From: CAG-103 sp963627135
GTDB taxonomy: Bacteria > Bacillota > Clostridia > Oscillospirales > Oscillospiraceae
Reading direction: 5' to 3'
Assembly (NCBI GenBank): GCA_963627135.1
Contig: CAVFZY010000032.1
Coordinates: 29,863 to 93,862, forward strand
DNA: 64,000 bases
A program made the position numbers and the translations under genes. Below are positions 7,991-15,886 of this stretch, in pieces. Below the pieces are notes generated by a model. That model made no database searches, was not told the DNA's origin, and saw only the letters and a program-made list of their open reading frames with translations. Positions within the stretch are counted from its first letter, which is position 1, and each line of letters starts with the position of its first letter.

Positions 7991-8850
7991 AGACTTCTTT
8001 TCCTCCTGAAGTATCTCTCGACGAGCGTGGCCGCGCCGTTGATGAGCAGCGTAAGGATCATCAAAATGGCGGCGATGGCAAAGGCCACATCGAACTGACC
8101 CTGCTCCTTGGCGTAGACGTAAAGCGCGACGGTGAGCGTGGCGCCTGCGCTGCTCAGCCCCTCAAAGAAACCGTTGAGCGCGTGGGCAAAGCCAGCCGTG
8201 AACAGCAGCGCAGCCGACTCACCGAGGATGCGGCCGACGGTCAGAATACAGCCGGTGATGACACCGTCCACGCACCCGGGCAGCACCACGGTGCGGATGA
8301 CGCGCCACTTGCCCGCGCCGAGGCCGAACGCGCCCTCGCGGTAGCTCTGCGGCACGGTCTTTAAGCTCTCCTGCGTGGTGCGCATGATGGTCGGCAGGTT
8401 CATGATGACGAGCGTGAGCGCGCCGGCCAGCAGCGATGTTTTCATGTTTAGAAACTGGCAGAAAAACAGCATGCCCACAAGGCCGTAGATAATGGACGGA
8501 ATACCGGAAAGCGTCTCGGCCGCATACTCGATGACGCCGATGAGCCGACGGTTCGTGGCGTACTCGGTCAGGTAGATGGCCGCGCCCACGCCGAGCGGCA
8601 GGACGATGAGCAGTGTCGCGATGACGATATAAAGCGTATTGAGGATGTCCGGCAGGATGCCGATGCGGTCCGACAGGTAGCTCGGCGCGGTGGACAGCAG
8701 CGTCCACGACACGTTCGGCAGGCCCTTGATGAGCACGTAGGCGATCAGAAACAGCACGAGCGCCGCCGTGATGACGGCCGCCGCGCCCATGAGGATGCGC
8801 ATGGTGAGGATATAGGCCCTGCGGCTGCCGGAAATGGCTTCCTTTTTCAT
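7987..8850 (-). CDS. pstA: Phosphate ABC transporter permease PstA
   Basis: This 287-residue integral membrane protein has about six hydrophobic helices and the binding-protein-dependent permease loop EGAFGLGAGKWRVIRTVVLPG (about residues 172-192), which contacts PstB. It overlaps pstB by ATGA and is itself preceded by pstC in the same manner, indicating translational coupling of the channel subunits. Confidence 0.96.
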   Translation of the reverse strand: MKKEAISGSRRAYILTMRILMGAAAVITAALVLFLIAYVLIKGLPNVSWTLLSTAPSYLSDRIGILPDILNTLYIVIATLLIVLPLGVGAAIYLTEYATNRRLIGVIEYAAETLSGIPSIIYGLVGMLFFCQFLNMKTSLLAGALTLVIMNLPTIMRTTQESLKTVPQSYREGAFGLGAGKWRVIRTVVLPGCVDGVITGCILTVGRILGESAALLFTAGFAHALNGFFEGLSSAGATLTVALYVYAKEQGQFDVAFAIAAILMILTLLINGAATLVERYFRRKRSL

Positions 8851-9722
8851 TTGTCCCCCTCCTTATTGCGCTTGAGGAAGAAGTTGAGCGTGGCGTTGAT
8901 GAGCATGATGAACAAAAACAGCACCAGCGCGATGGAAAACAGCGCCTGCCGCTGCAGGCCGCTGGAGTAGGACATTTCGCTCGCGACGGCAGTGGTCAGA
9001 AAGCGCACGCTCTGAAACAGCGTCGGCATATTCGGCACGTTGCCCGACACCATCATGACGGCCATGGCCTCGCCGATGGCGCGGCCGACGCCGAGCACGA
9101 CGGCGGCGGCAATGCCACTCTTTGCCGCCGGGACGGAAACCTTGAAGTACGTCTCGATCGGCGTCGCGCCGAGCGCGAGCGACGCGTCCTCATACTCGGG
9201 CGGCACAGCCTCGAGCGCCGTGACAGACACCTTGATGATCGACGGCAGGATCATGATTGCCAGCACGATGATGGCGGCGAACAAACTCGCACCGTCGGCC
9301 AGATGGAACACCTTGCGGATGCCCGGCACAAGCACAAGCATGCCCACAAGGCCGTAGACGACCGACGGGATGCCGGCGAGCAGGCTCACAGCCGATTCGA
9401 GCACGGTCTTGAGCCGCGGCGGGGCGACCTTCGCCAGATACACGGCCGTCAGGAAGCCCAGCGGCACGCCGAGCACGATGGCCCCGGCCGTGCCGTATAT
9501 GCTTGTCAGAATGAACGGCAGAATACCGTACGACGGCTCTGCCGCCGTGGATGCCCACGTCTTGCCGAACAGGAACGGGACGAGCCCGATCTTCCGGATG
9601 GCGGGGATGCCGGAGACGATCAGGTACACGCTGATGAGCAGCACGCACCCGACGGTAATGAGGCCAAGGAGCAAAAACACGCCATGCACGACCGTCTCCA
9701 GAACTTGAGATCTCTTTTTCAT
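8847..9722 (-). CDS. pstC: Phosphate ABC transporter permease PstC
   Basis: This 291-residue membrane protein has six predicted helices. It has the EAA-type cytoplasmic loop YEDASLALGATPIETYFKV and the PstC-type run VYGLVGMLVLVPG. It forms the phosphate channel with PstA. A gap of about 60 bases holding a stem-loop separates it from pstS, whereas the pstC-pstA-pstB junctions overlap. Confidence 0.96.
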   Translation of the reverse strand: MKKRSQVLETVVHGVFLLLGLITVGCVLLISVYLIVSGIPAIRKIGLVPFLFGKTWASTAAEPSYGILPFILTSIYGTAGAIVLGVPLGFLTAVYLAKVAPPRLKTVLESAVSLLAGIPSVVYGLVGMLVLVPGIRKVFHLADGASLFAAIIVLAIMILPSIIKVSVTALEAVPPEYEDASLALGATPIETYFKVSVPAAKSGIAAAVVLGVGRAIGEAMAVMMVSGNVPNMPTLFQSVRFLTTAVASEMSYSSGLQRQALFSIALVLFLFIMLINATLNFFLKRNKEGDK

Positions 9723-9745
9723 ATCAGCACCTCTGTATATGCGAA

Positions 9746-9768
9746 AGGCGGCTGCTCACCAGCCGCCT
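9746..9768 (-). other. Intercistronic stem-loop between pstS and pstC
   Basis: A 9-bp GC-rich stem (9746-9754 with 9760-9768) with a 5-base loop lies between the two genes and has no T tract. Such hairpins often stabilise the upstream mRNA or damp read-through, which would give more binding protein than channel. That role is inferred. Confidence 0.6.
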
Positions 9769-9785
9769 GTACGCTTGTCTGTGGC

Positions 9786-10616
9786 TCAGGCCACCGGGAC
9801 TGCGCCCGCCGCGGAGATGATGGACGCGGCGTCCGCAGAGGTCGCGAAGTCGAAGAACTTCTGCGCGGTCTCGCTCAGGGCAACGCCTTCCTTCGTCACA
9901 AGGACGAACGGACGCTGCACAAGATAAGTGCCGTCCTTGACGGTCGCTTCCGTCGGGGCCACACCGTTGACGGTCAGGGCCTTGACGCTGTCCTTGACGG
10001 CGGCCAGAGAGGCGTAGCCGATGGCGTTCGGGTTCTGGGATACAGTGGTGATCACATCGCCCGTGGAGGTCAGCTCCTGACGGTACTGGCAGGCATCCTC
10101 CGTTTTCGTGATGGACTCAAAGCCGTCGCGCGTGCCGCTGCCGGCCTCGCGGCCGATGAGGACGATCTCCGCGTCGTCGCCGCCGACGTCCTTCCAGTTG
10201 GTGATCTCACCGGTGTAGATCTTGGCGATCTGCTCCAAGGTCAGGTCCTGAACGGGGTTCTGGGTGTTGACGATGATGGCGATGCCGTCGAGGGCAAGGG
10301 TAGTCTCCTTCAGGCCGGAGGCCTTCTCGTCGTCCTTGAGCGCGCGGCTCGACAGGCCGATGTCGCAGCGGCCTTCGGAAACGGCCTGGATGCCGGAGCC
10401 GGAACCGGTCGGGTTATAGGTGAAGGTCGTGCCTGAGTTCGCTTCCATGAAGGATTCGCCGAGCGCGCCGATGACCTTTTCCATCGAGGTGGAACCGTCG
10501 GTCGCGACCGTGCCGCCGGCAGCGGCCGTGTTGTTGTCATCCGCCTCCTGGCCGCAGCCCGCAAACAGCGAGAGCGCCATGACGACGGCACACAAAATGG
10601 GAATGATCTTTTTCAA
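9786..10616 (-). CDS. pstS: Phosphate-binding lipoprotein PstS
   Basis: This 276-residue protein opens with a lipoprotein signal ending LSLFAGCG, so the mature protein is anchored at C22. The phosphate-binding layout is clear: DGSTSMEKV, the SGSG turn (TGSGSGIQAV) and REAGSGTRDGFE. The start is a TTG at 10616 with AAAGGAG 9 bases upstream; no ATG lies at the right place and the upstream in-frame reading has no signal-peptide character. It is the first gene of the pst-pho operon, behind the Pho-box-like array. Confidence 0.94.
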   Translation of the reverse strand: MKKIIPILCAVVMALSLFAGCGQEADDNNTAAAGGTVATDGSTSMEKVIGALGESFMEANSGTTFTYNPTGSGSGIQAVSEGRCDIGLSSRALKDDEKASGLKETTLALDGIAIIVNTQNPVQDLTLEQIAKIYTGEITNWKDVGGDDAEIVLIGREAGSGTRDGFESITKTEDACQYRQELTSTGDVITTVSQNPNAIGYASLAAVKDSVKALTVNGVAPTEATVKDGTYLVQRPFVLVTKEGVALSETAQKFFDFATSADAASIISAAGAVPVA

Positions 10617-10691
10617 GATGAAGTGCTCCTTTCGAACTTCGATTTTGATTTTGGTTTTTTGTTCCCTACGCTTCACAGGATAAGCATGGGA

Positions 10692-10759
10692 TGTAAAAAC
10701 GAAAAGAGCGCTTATGTAAAATGCGTGTAAAATTGTAAAATGCCGCAGCAGGACGTAAA
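10692..10759 (-). promoter_or_regulatory. Array of TTTACA boxes (candidate Pho box) upstream of pstS
   Basis: On the minus strand TTTACA occurs at 10734-10739, 10726-10731, 10715-10720 and 10692-10697, with a weaker TTTACG at 10754-10759. The spacings are 8, 11 and 23 bases. Bacillus PhoP binds TT(A/T/C)ACA repeats about 11 bases apart, so this is a plausible PhoP site. A weak extended -10 (TGCTTATCC) lies just downstream. Confidence 0.65.
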
Positions 10760-10957
10760 TTTCTCCACATTTATATGCTGCTTTCTTCATTTGTGTTGAA
10801 AAACAGGCAGATCCCATTTGGCCGTCAGCGAAAAATTGTGAAAAAAACTGTGCAACTTTTCATCCCCCCAGGGTGCTTACGCGGTGGAGAGCCGTCCTGT
10901 ATACTGGTGGCAGTGCTCCGGAAACGGAGCAAACAACAGGAAATGAGGATGGAACGT
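10760..10957 (+). other. Leader region of the FecCD-type importer operon
   Basis: No gene is seen here. TATACT at 10900-10905 could be a -10 box but its -35 partner is poor. A perfect 7-bp hairpin with a GAAA tetraloop (10914-10920 with 10925-10931) lies 26 bases before the start codon and has no T tract. No known riboswitch core was recognised. Confidence 0.4.
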
Positions 10958-12049
10958 ATGAAAAAAAGAAACATCATCTGCCTGCTGCTGGCAGTCCTGA
11001 TGCTGCTGGCCTGCACAGCCTGCGGCGGGAAAGCAAACACCGGCGACACCGCCGGCACCCGCACGATCACGGACGGCAAAAACCGCCCCGTGGCCATTCC
11101 CGACAAGGTGGAGCGCATCGTGTGCGTCGGCGTCGGCGCGCTGCGCTACAGCTGTTATGTCGGCGCGGCTGACCGCGTGGTCGGCGTGGAGGACTACGAG
11201 ACCAAGGCCGGCATGAGCCGCCTGTATAACTACGTGAACTTCGACAAATTCAAGGACCTGCCCGTCACCGGTACGAACGGCGAACCGTACGTCGAGCAGA
11301 TCATCGACGTCGCGCCGCAGGTCATTGTCATGAGCGCCTACGCCTCGTGCGACGCGGACGAGCTGGCCGGCAAGACCGGCATCCCGGTCGTCGTCGTGCC
11401 CGGCAGCGACACCACGCTCGACGACGCAGCCTATGAGACCATCCGCATCCTCGGCGAGCTCTACGGGCTGGAAACGCGCGCGCAGACGCTCACGGATTAC
11501 CTCAAGGGCATCCAGACCGATCTCGACACGCGCACGGCCGATATTCCCGATGCGGAAAAGCCCACGGTCTACGTCGGCGGCGTGTCCTTCAAGGGCAACC
11601 ACGGCTTTGAGGGCACGGAGGCCGGCTACGGCCCGTTCGCCCTCATCCATGCCGTCAACCTCGCCGACACGACCGGGCAGACCGGCGCGTTCAACATCGA
11701 CACCGAGCAGGTGCTCGCCTGGGACCCGGATGTGATTTTCCTGGACTTCAATGGTATGCCCCTGATCAACGAAGATTATCAGGCAAACCCCGCATTTTAT
11801 AACAGCCTCACCGCCGTGCGCAGCGGCAAGGTCTACTCGCAGATCTCGTTCCGCTCCTCGGCTTCCAATCTGGAGACGGCGCTGGCCGACGCCTATTATG
11901 CCGCCTGCGTGCTGTATCCGGAGCAGTTTGCCGACATTGACCCCGAGGCCAAGGCCGGCGAGATCTTCACGGAGCTGCTCGGCTCCAACCCCTATCCCGA
12001 TCTGAAGGAGGCCGGGTATGCATTCCGTGCCATCACACTCGGCGCATAA
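10958..12049 (+). CDS. ABC transporter substrate-binding lipoprotein (FecB/BtuF type)
   Basis: This 363-residue protein has a lipoprotein signal (MKKRNIICLLLAVLMLLAC) and a class III binding-protein fold. The N-lobe has the RIVCVGVGALRYSCYVG block and the C-lobe follows a long helix. This fold serves siderophores, haem, cobalamin and, in MolA-type members, molybdate or tungstate. The start at 10958 is preferred because GAGGAT lies 8-9 bases ahead; an ATG 15 bases earlier is possible. It leads an operon with permease, ATPase and FmdE genes. The ligand cannot be fixed from sequence. Confidence 0.85.
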   Translation: MKKRNIICLLLAVLMLLACTACGGKANTGDTAGTRTITDGKNRPVAIPDKVERIVCVGVGALRYSCYVGAADRVVGVEDYETKAGMSRLYNYVNFDKFKDLPVTGTNGEPYVEQIIDVAPQVIVMSAYASCDADELAGKTGIPVVVVPGSDTTLDDAAYETIRILGELYGLETRAQTLTDYLKGIQTDLDTRTADIPDAEKPTVYVGGVSFKGNHGFEGTEAGYGPFALIHAVNLADTTGQTGAFNIDTEQVLAWDPDVIFLDFNGMPLINEDYQANPAFYNSLTAVRSGKVYSQISFRSSASNLETALADAYYAACVLYPEQFADIDPEAKAGEIFTELLGSNPYPDLKEAGYAFRAITLGA

Positions 12050-13073
12050 GCCGCACGATTCCGACTACAGCCGCAACCGCGCCAGAAGCATCCGCTTTCT
12101 GGTCCTGCTGGCGGCCATTCTGGCGCTCGCGTTCTTTTTGTCGCTGCGCGCAGGGTCTTACAACACGCCGGCCGCCGAGCTCATCCGGGGCATCTTCGGC
12201 CGGGCGTCGGACGCGAAGATCAATCTCGTCATCCGCAATAACCGCCTGCCGCGCATCTGCACCGCCATGGTCGCCGGCGCCGGGCTGGGGCTGGCCGGGT
12301 GTATCCTGCAGGCCGTGCTGCGCAACCCGCTCGCTTCGGCCTCCACGCTCGGCGTGTCGCAGGGGGCGACGTTCGGCGCAGCCGTCGCCATCATCGGCCT
12401 CGGCCTGAGCCAGACCGGCAGCTGGGCGATTCCGCTGTGCTCGTTTCTCGGCTCGCTGCTCGTCGCGGCTGTCATCCTGGGGCTAAGCCAGTTCAAGCAG
12501 ATCTCCTCGGAGGGCATCGTGCTCGCGGGCGTCGCCATCAGCTCCATGCTGACCGGCGCGACCACGCTGCTGCAATACTTTGCCGACGAGGTCGCGCTCT
12601 CATCGCTCGTGTTCTGGACATTCGGTGACCTCGGCAGTACGGACTGGCAGTCCCTGCGCGGCATGGTGCTGGCCGTACTGCTGCTGATCGTCTACTGCTA
12701 CCTGCACCGCTGGGACTATAATGCCCTGCTCTCCGGCGAGGAGACGGCGCTGAGTCTCGGCATCCACGTCCGGCAGCTGACGCTGACGAATGTCGTGCTC
12801 ACGTGCCTTGTCTGCTCGGTGATCGTATCGCACGTCGGCCTCATCAACTTCATCGGGCTTGTCGCGCCGCACATCGTGCGCATGGTCGTCGGCAACAACT
12901 ATATCTATCTCATCCCCGGCTCCGTGCTCGCCGGCGCGGCGCTGCTGCTGCTGAGCGACCTGGCCGCACGCGTGATCATCATGCCGGTCATTCTGCCGAT
13001 CGGCGCGCTGACGGCGTTTCTCGGCGGCCCGCTGTTTTTGTACCTGCTGTTCAAGGGGAGGGGCCGGACATGA
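12018..13073 (+). CDS. FecCD-family ABC importer permease
   Basis: This 351-residue protein has about ten hydrophobic helices and the FecCD landmarks RLPRICTAMVAGAGLGLAGC, LASASTLGVSQGA and GLINFIGLVAPHIVRM. It overlaps the binding-protein gene by 32 bases. An AAGGAGG site sits 6 bases before its ATG inside the upstream gene, which supports this start. It forms the homodimeric membrane channel of a type II importer with the adjoining ATPase. Confidence 0.93.
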   Translation: MHSVPSHSAHKPHDSDYSRNRARSIRFLVLLAAILALAFFLSLRAGSYNTPAAELIRGIFGRASDAKINLVIRNNRLPRICTAMVAGAGLGLAGCILQAVLRNPLASASTLGVSQGATFGAAVAIIGLGLSQTGSWAIPLCSFLGSLLVAAVILGLSQFKQISSEGIVLAGVAISSMLTGATTLLQYFADEVALSSLVFWTFGDLGSTDWQSLRGMVLAVLLLIVYCYLHRWDYNALLSGEETALSLGIHVRQLTLTNVVLTCLVCSVIVSHVGLINFIGLVAPHIVRMVVGNNYIYLIPGSVLAGAALLLLSDLAARVIIMPVILPIGALTAFLGGPLFLYLLFKGRGRT

Positions 13074-13846
13074 TCTGTGTGGACCATCTCTGCTATCACT
13101 ACAAGGGCGGTCAGCCGATCCTCCGCGATGTGAGCTTTGAACTGGAGACCGGGCACTTTCTGGCGGTGCTCGGCAACAACGGCGTCGGCAAGAGCACGCT
13201 GCTCAAGTGCATGAACCGCATCCTCACGGCCGACAGCGGGCACTGCCATATCGACGGCGAGGATCTGCTCACGCTCTCCCACCGGGAGATCGCAAAGCGC
13301 GTAGCCTTCGTGGCACAGCACGTGCCCGACACACAGATGACCGTGCACGACATGGTCATGCTCGGACGGCGGCCCTACATGACCTGGGGCGTGACGGAGC
13401 ACGACCACCATGTCGTGCACGAGGCCATGCGCTATCTGAATCTGGAGGACATGCGCGGCCGGTTCCTCAACCGGCTCTCCGGCGGCGAGCGGCAGAAGGT
13501 CATGCTCGCCCGCGCACTGGCGCAGGAGCCGACGCTCCTGCTGCTGGACGAACCGACCAGCAATCTCGACATCCGCAATCAATATCAGGTGCTGCAGATC
13601 ACGCGCGATCTGTGCCGCGAGCGGAACCTCACGGCGATGATCGTCATCCACGACCTGAACCTTGCGCTGCGGTTTTGCGACCGCTTTCTGCTGCTGCGCG
13701 AGGGCGAGGTGTACCGCTACGGCGGCGCGGAGATCTTCGACGCCGACGCCCTGCGGGACGTCTACGGCGTGACGGGCAGCATCGTGGATGTGCAGGGGCA
13801 CAAGCTCGTGCTCATTGATGACGAAGAAAAGGAGACAAGATCATGA
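13070..13846 (+). CDS. FepC/BtuD-type ABC transporter ATPase
   Basis: This 258-residue ATPase carries Walker A GNNGVGKST (about residues 34-42), Q-loop FVAQH, signature LSGGERQKVMLARALAQEP and Walker B LLLLDEPTSNLD. Its start overlaps the permease stop by ATGA, and its end overlaps the FmdE gene in the same way. It energises the FecCD permease. Confidence 0.93.
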   Translation: MICVDHLCYHYKGGQPILRDVSFELETGHFLAVLGNNGVGKSTLLKCMNRILTADSGHCHIDGEDLLTLSHREIAKRVAFVAQHVPDTQMTVHDMVMLGRRPYMTWGVTEHDHHVVHEAMRYLNLEDMRGRFLNRLSGGERQKVMLARALAQEPTLLLLDEPTSNLDIRNQYQVLQITRDLCRERNLTAMIVIHDLNLALRFCDRFLLLREGEVYRYGGAEIFDADALRDVYGVTGSIVDVQGHKLVLIDDEEKETRS

Positions 13847-14364
13847 CCAACTGGGAAACCTGCGTACAATTTCACGGCCACGCCTGCGGCGGGCTGACGA
13901 TCGGATATAAGGCCGCGTGCTACGCTGCCGAGCTGCTGGAACTGACCTTCTCCGGCGACGAGCAGGTCGTGTGCATCGCGGAAAACGACGCCTGCGGCGT
14001 GGACGCCATTCAGGTGCTGCTCGGGTGCAGCATCGGCAAGGGCAACCTGCTGTTTCATATGCGCGGCAAGCAGGCGTTCTCGTTTTATAACCGCGTCACG
14101 GGCAAGTCCGTGCGCCTGGTGCTCCGGCCGCGGCCGGAGGGGATGACGCGTGAGGAATCCTTCGCCTACTATCAGGCGCAGGAGCCGGCCGACCTGTTCG
14201 ATGTCAAGCCGGCGACCATCCCGCTGCCAGAGCCAGCCAGGCTGTTCGACTCCTACCCGTGCGCGTGCTGCGGCGAGGTGACGGGCGCCAACTGGATCCG
14301 TCTCGTCGGCGGGCAGAAGCTGTGCCTCGACTGCGCCGGGAGCTACGACCGGTTCGACATGTAA
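13843..14364 (+). CDS. FmdE-family protein with C-terminal zinc ribbon
   Basis: This 173-residue protein opens with the FmdE signature FHGHACGGLTIGYKA (about residues 9-23) and has NDACGVDAIQVLLGC. The tail carries two CxxC-type pairs (YPCACCGEV and LCLDCAG), forming a zinc ribbon. The family is named for a subunit of molybdenum formylmethanofuran dehydrogenase, but most bacterial members have no known role and are often found beside metal or cofactor transporters. ATGA overlap with the ATPase shows strict co-expression. Delivery of Mo, W or a metal chelate is a hypothesis. Confidence 0.88.
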   Translation: MTNWETCVQFHGHACGGLTIGYKAACYAAELLELTFSGDEQVVCIAENDACGVDAIQVLLGCSIGKGNLLFHMRGKQAFSFYNRVTGKSVRLVLRPRPEGMTREESFAYYQAQEPADLFDVKPATIPLPEPARLFDSYPCACCGEVTGANWIRLVGGQKLCLDCAGSYDRFDM

Positions 14365-14374
14365 GCGCAAAAAG

Positions 14375-14407
14375 GATCCCCGGCTTCCGTTTCGGAAGCC
14401 GGGGATC
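14375..14407 (+). terminator. Terminator after the FmdE gene
   Basis: A 15-bp perfect stem (14375-14389 with 14393-14407) and a 3-base loop follow the stop codon by about 10 bases. A short T run (14412-14415) follows. The convergent rRNA methyltransferase gene ends 8 bases away, so it may act in both directions. Confidence 0.85.
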
Positions 14408-14414
14408 TGCATTT

Positions 14415-15245
14415 TCAGGCATCGCGGCCGCGCAGCAGCGCGAGCTGGTAAAACGCGACGGCGCTCGCCGCGGCAACATTGAGCGAATCGACCCCGTGCG
14501 TCATGGGGATGCGCACCGTGTAATCGCACGCAGCGATCGTACTGCTGGCCAGCCCGTCCCCCTCTGTGCCGAGCACGATGGCAAGGCGCGGCACGGCGCG
14601 CAGGCGCTTATCGTCAATACGCAGCGAATCGTCCCGCAGCGCCATGGCCGCCGTTTGAAAGCCGAGCGCGTGCAGCGTTTCCTGCCAGTCGGCGTCCTCG
14701 GGCAGATACGTCCACGGTACCTGAAAGACCGTGCCCATGCTCACGCGCACGGCGCGGCGGTAGAGCGGGTCGCTGCCCGCCGACGTGAGCAGCACGGCGT
14801 CCACGCCGAGCGCCGCCGCCGAGCGGAAGATGGCGCCGATGTTTGTCGGGTTCATCACGTTTTCCAGCACGGCCACGCGCGCAGCGTTCGCGCACAGGGC
14901 GGCAACATCCGGCAGTGCCGGCCGGCGCATGGCGCAGAGCATGCCGCGCGTGAGGTGAAAGCCCGTCAGCTGTGTGAGCACGTCGAGCTCGGCCGCATAG
15001 ACCGGGATGTCCTCCGGGCAGCGCGCCAGAATTTCGCGCGCCTTGCCGCCCACATGGCGGCGCTCCATCAAAAACGACACCGGCACGCACCCCGCATCGA
15101 GCGCGCGGCCAATCACAAGCGGGCTCTCGGCGATGAAAAGCGCGTTCGCCGGGTCGGCGCGGTTGACGAGTTGATTTTCCGTCAGGCGGGCGTACACATC
15201 CAGCTCCGGCGCGGAAAAGTCCGTGATATCATAGATCTTTGCCAT
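14415..15245 (-). CDS. SpoU/TrmH-family RNA 2'-O-methyltransferase
   Basis: This 276-residue protein has an N-terminal substrate-binding domain (about residues 1-110) and a SPOUT domain with the three family motifs: ENVMNPTNIGAIFRSAAALG, LGTEGDGL and IPMTHGVDSLNVAAASAVA. It would methylate a ribose in rRNA or tRNA using S-adenosylmethionine; the exact nucleotide is not predictable. The ATG at 15245 is chosen because TATAAT (15279-15284) places the transcript start near 15270, leaving an AAGAGAG site ahead of it. An upstream in-frame ATG has no ribosome site. Confidence 0.9.
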   Translation of the reverse strand: MAKIYDITDFSAPELDVYARLTENQLVNRADPANALFIAESPLVIGRALDAGCVPVSFLMERRHVGGKAREILARCPEDIPVYAAELDVLTQLTGFHLTRGMLCAMRRPALPDVAALCANAARVAVLENVMNPTNIGAIFRSAAALGVDAVLLTSAGSDPLYRRAVRVSMGTVFQVPWTYLPEDADWQETLHALGFQTAAMALRDDSLRIDDKRLRAVPRLAIVLGTEGDGLASSTIAACDYTVRIPMTHGVDSLNVAAASAVAFYQLALLRGRDA

Positions 15246-15372
15246 AGCTGCATCTCTCTTTTCCATAGGGTCAGCCCGATTATAACCGATTTTCCACGCG
15301 GACGCCACCGCTTTTTTCCCGCCGGTGTATACCCCGCCGCACGGTGGGCATACTGGCACTGAGGTGATATTT

Positions 15373-15825
15373 ATGCAGTTGACCCCAAAAGAGGCCAGTT
15401 TACTCAAAGATCTCAAAGGGCAGGAGCAGCTGTGCGTGGACAAATACAACCGCCACGCCGCCAGCGCCAATGACCCGCAACTGAAAAACCTGTTCGAACA
15501 GATCGCGCAGGTCGAGCAGCAGCATCTCGACGCGATCACGCAGATGGAGCGCGGCACCGTGGCCGCCCCGGCGGACTCCGCGACCGTGCCGACGGCGTTC
15601 ACGGCGACCTACAACAACACCGAAACACAGCAGAAGCAAAACGACTGCTACCTGTGCACGGATGTGCTCGCGATGGAAAAGCACGCCTCGCATCTGTATG
15701 ACACGTGCGTGTTTGAATTTGGCGACGCCAACGCGCGCAGCGTGCTCAACGACATTCAAAAGCAGGAGCAGCACCACGGCAAGGTCATCTATGACTATAT
15801 GAACACCAACGCCATGTACGCCTGA
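15373..15825 (+). CDS. CotF-type spore coat protein
   Basis: This 150-residue helical protein belongs to the CotF/ferritin-like coat family. It has an N-terminal helix pair rich in E and Q, then NDCYLCTDVLAMEKHASHLY and a QEQHHGKVIYDYM tail. GAGGTG precedes the ATG. Upstream, ATA (15329-15331) and CATACT (15349-15354) lie 17 bases apart, reminiscent of a sporulation sigma-E-type promoter, which would place expression in the mother cell. The gene suggests a spore-forming lineage. It stands alone between convergent neighbours. Confidence 0.85.
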   Translation: MQLTPKEASLLKDLKGQEQLCVDKYNRHAASANDPQLKNLFEQIAQVEQQHLDAITQMERGTVAAPADSATVPTAFTATYNNTETQQKQNDCYLCTDVLAMEKHASHLYDTCVFEFGDANARSVLNDIQKQEQHHGKVIYDYMNTNAMYA

Positions 15826-15839
15826 CACCATCCACGCAA

Positions 15840-15873
15840 AAGCGGCGCCCCCGAAGTCTCGGGGGCGCCGCTT
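15840..15873. terminator. Bidirectional terminator between cotF-like gene and aro operon
   Basis: A perfect 15-bp stem (15840-15854 with 15859-15873) with a 4-base loop separates two convergent genes. T residues flank it on the minus-strand side, so it most likely ends the long aro operon as well as the coat gene. Confidence 0.85.
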
Positions 15874-15886
15874 CCATTTGCGGAAT

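Noticed and set aside
10861..10957. A cobalamin or molybdenum-cofactor riboswitch before the FecCD operon
   Set aside because: GTGGCAGTG and a GAAA-capped hairpin are reminiscent, but the conserved aptamer cores are absent.
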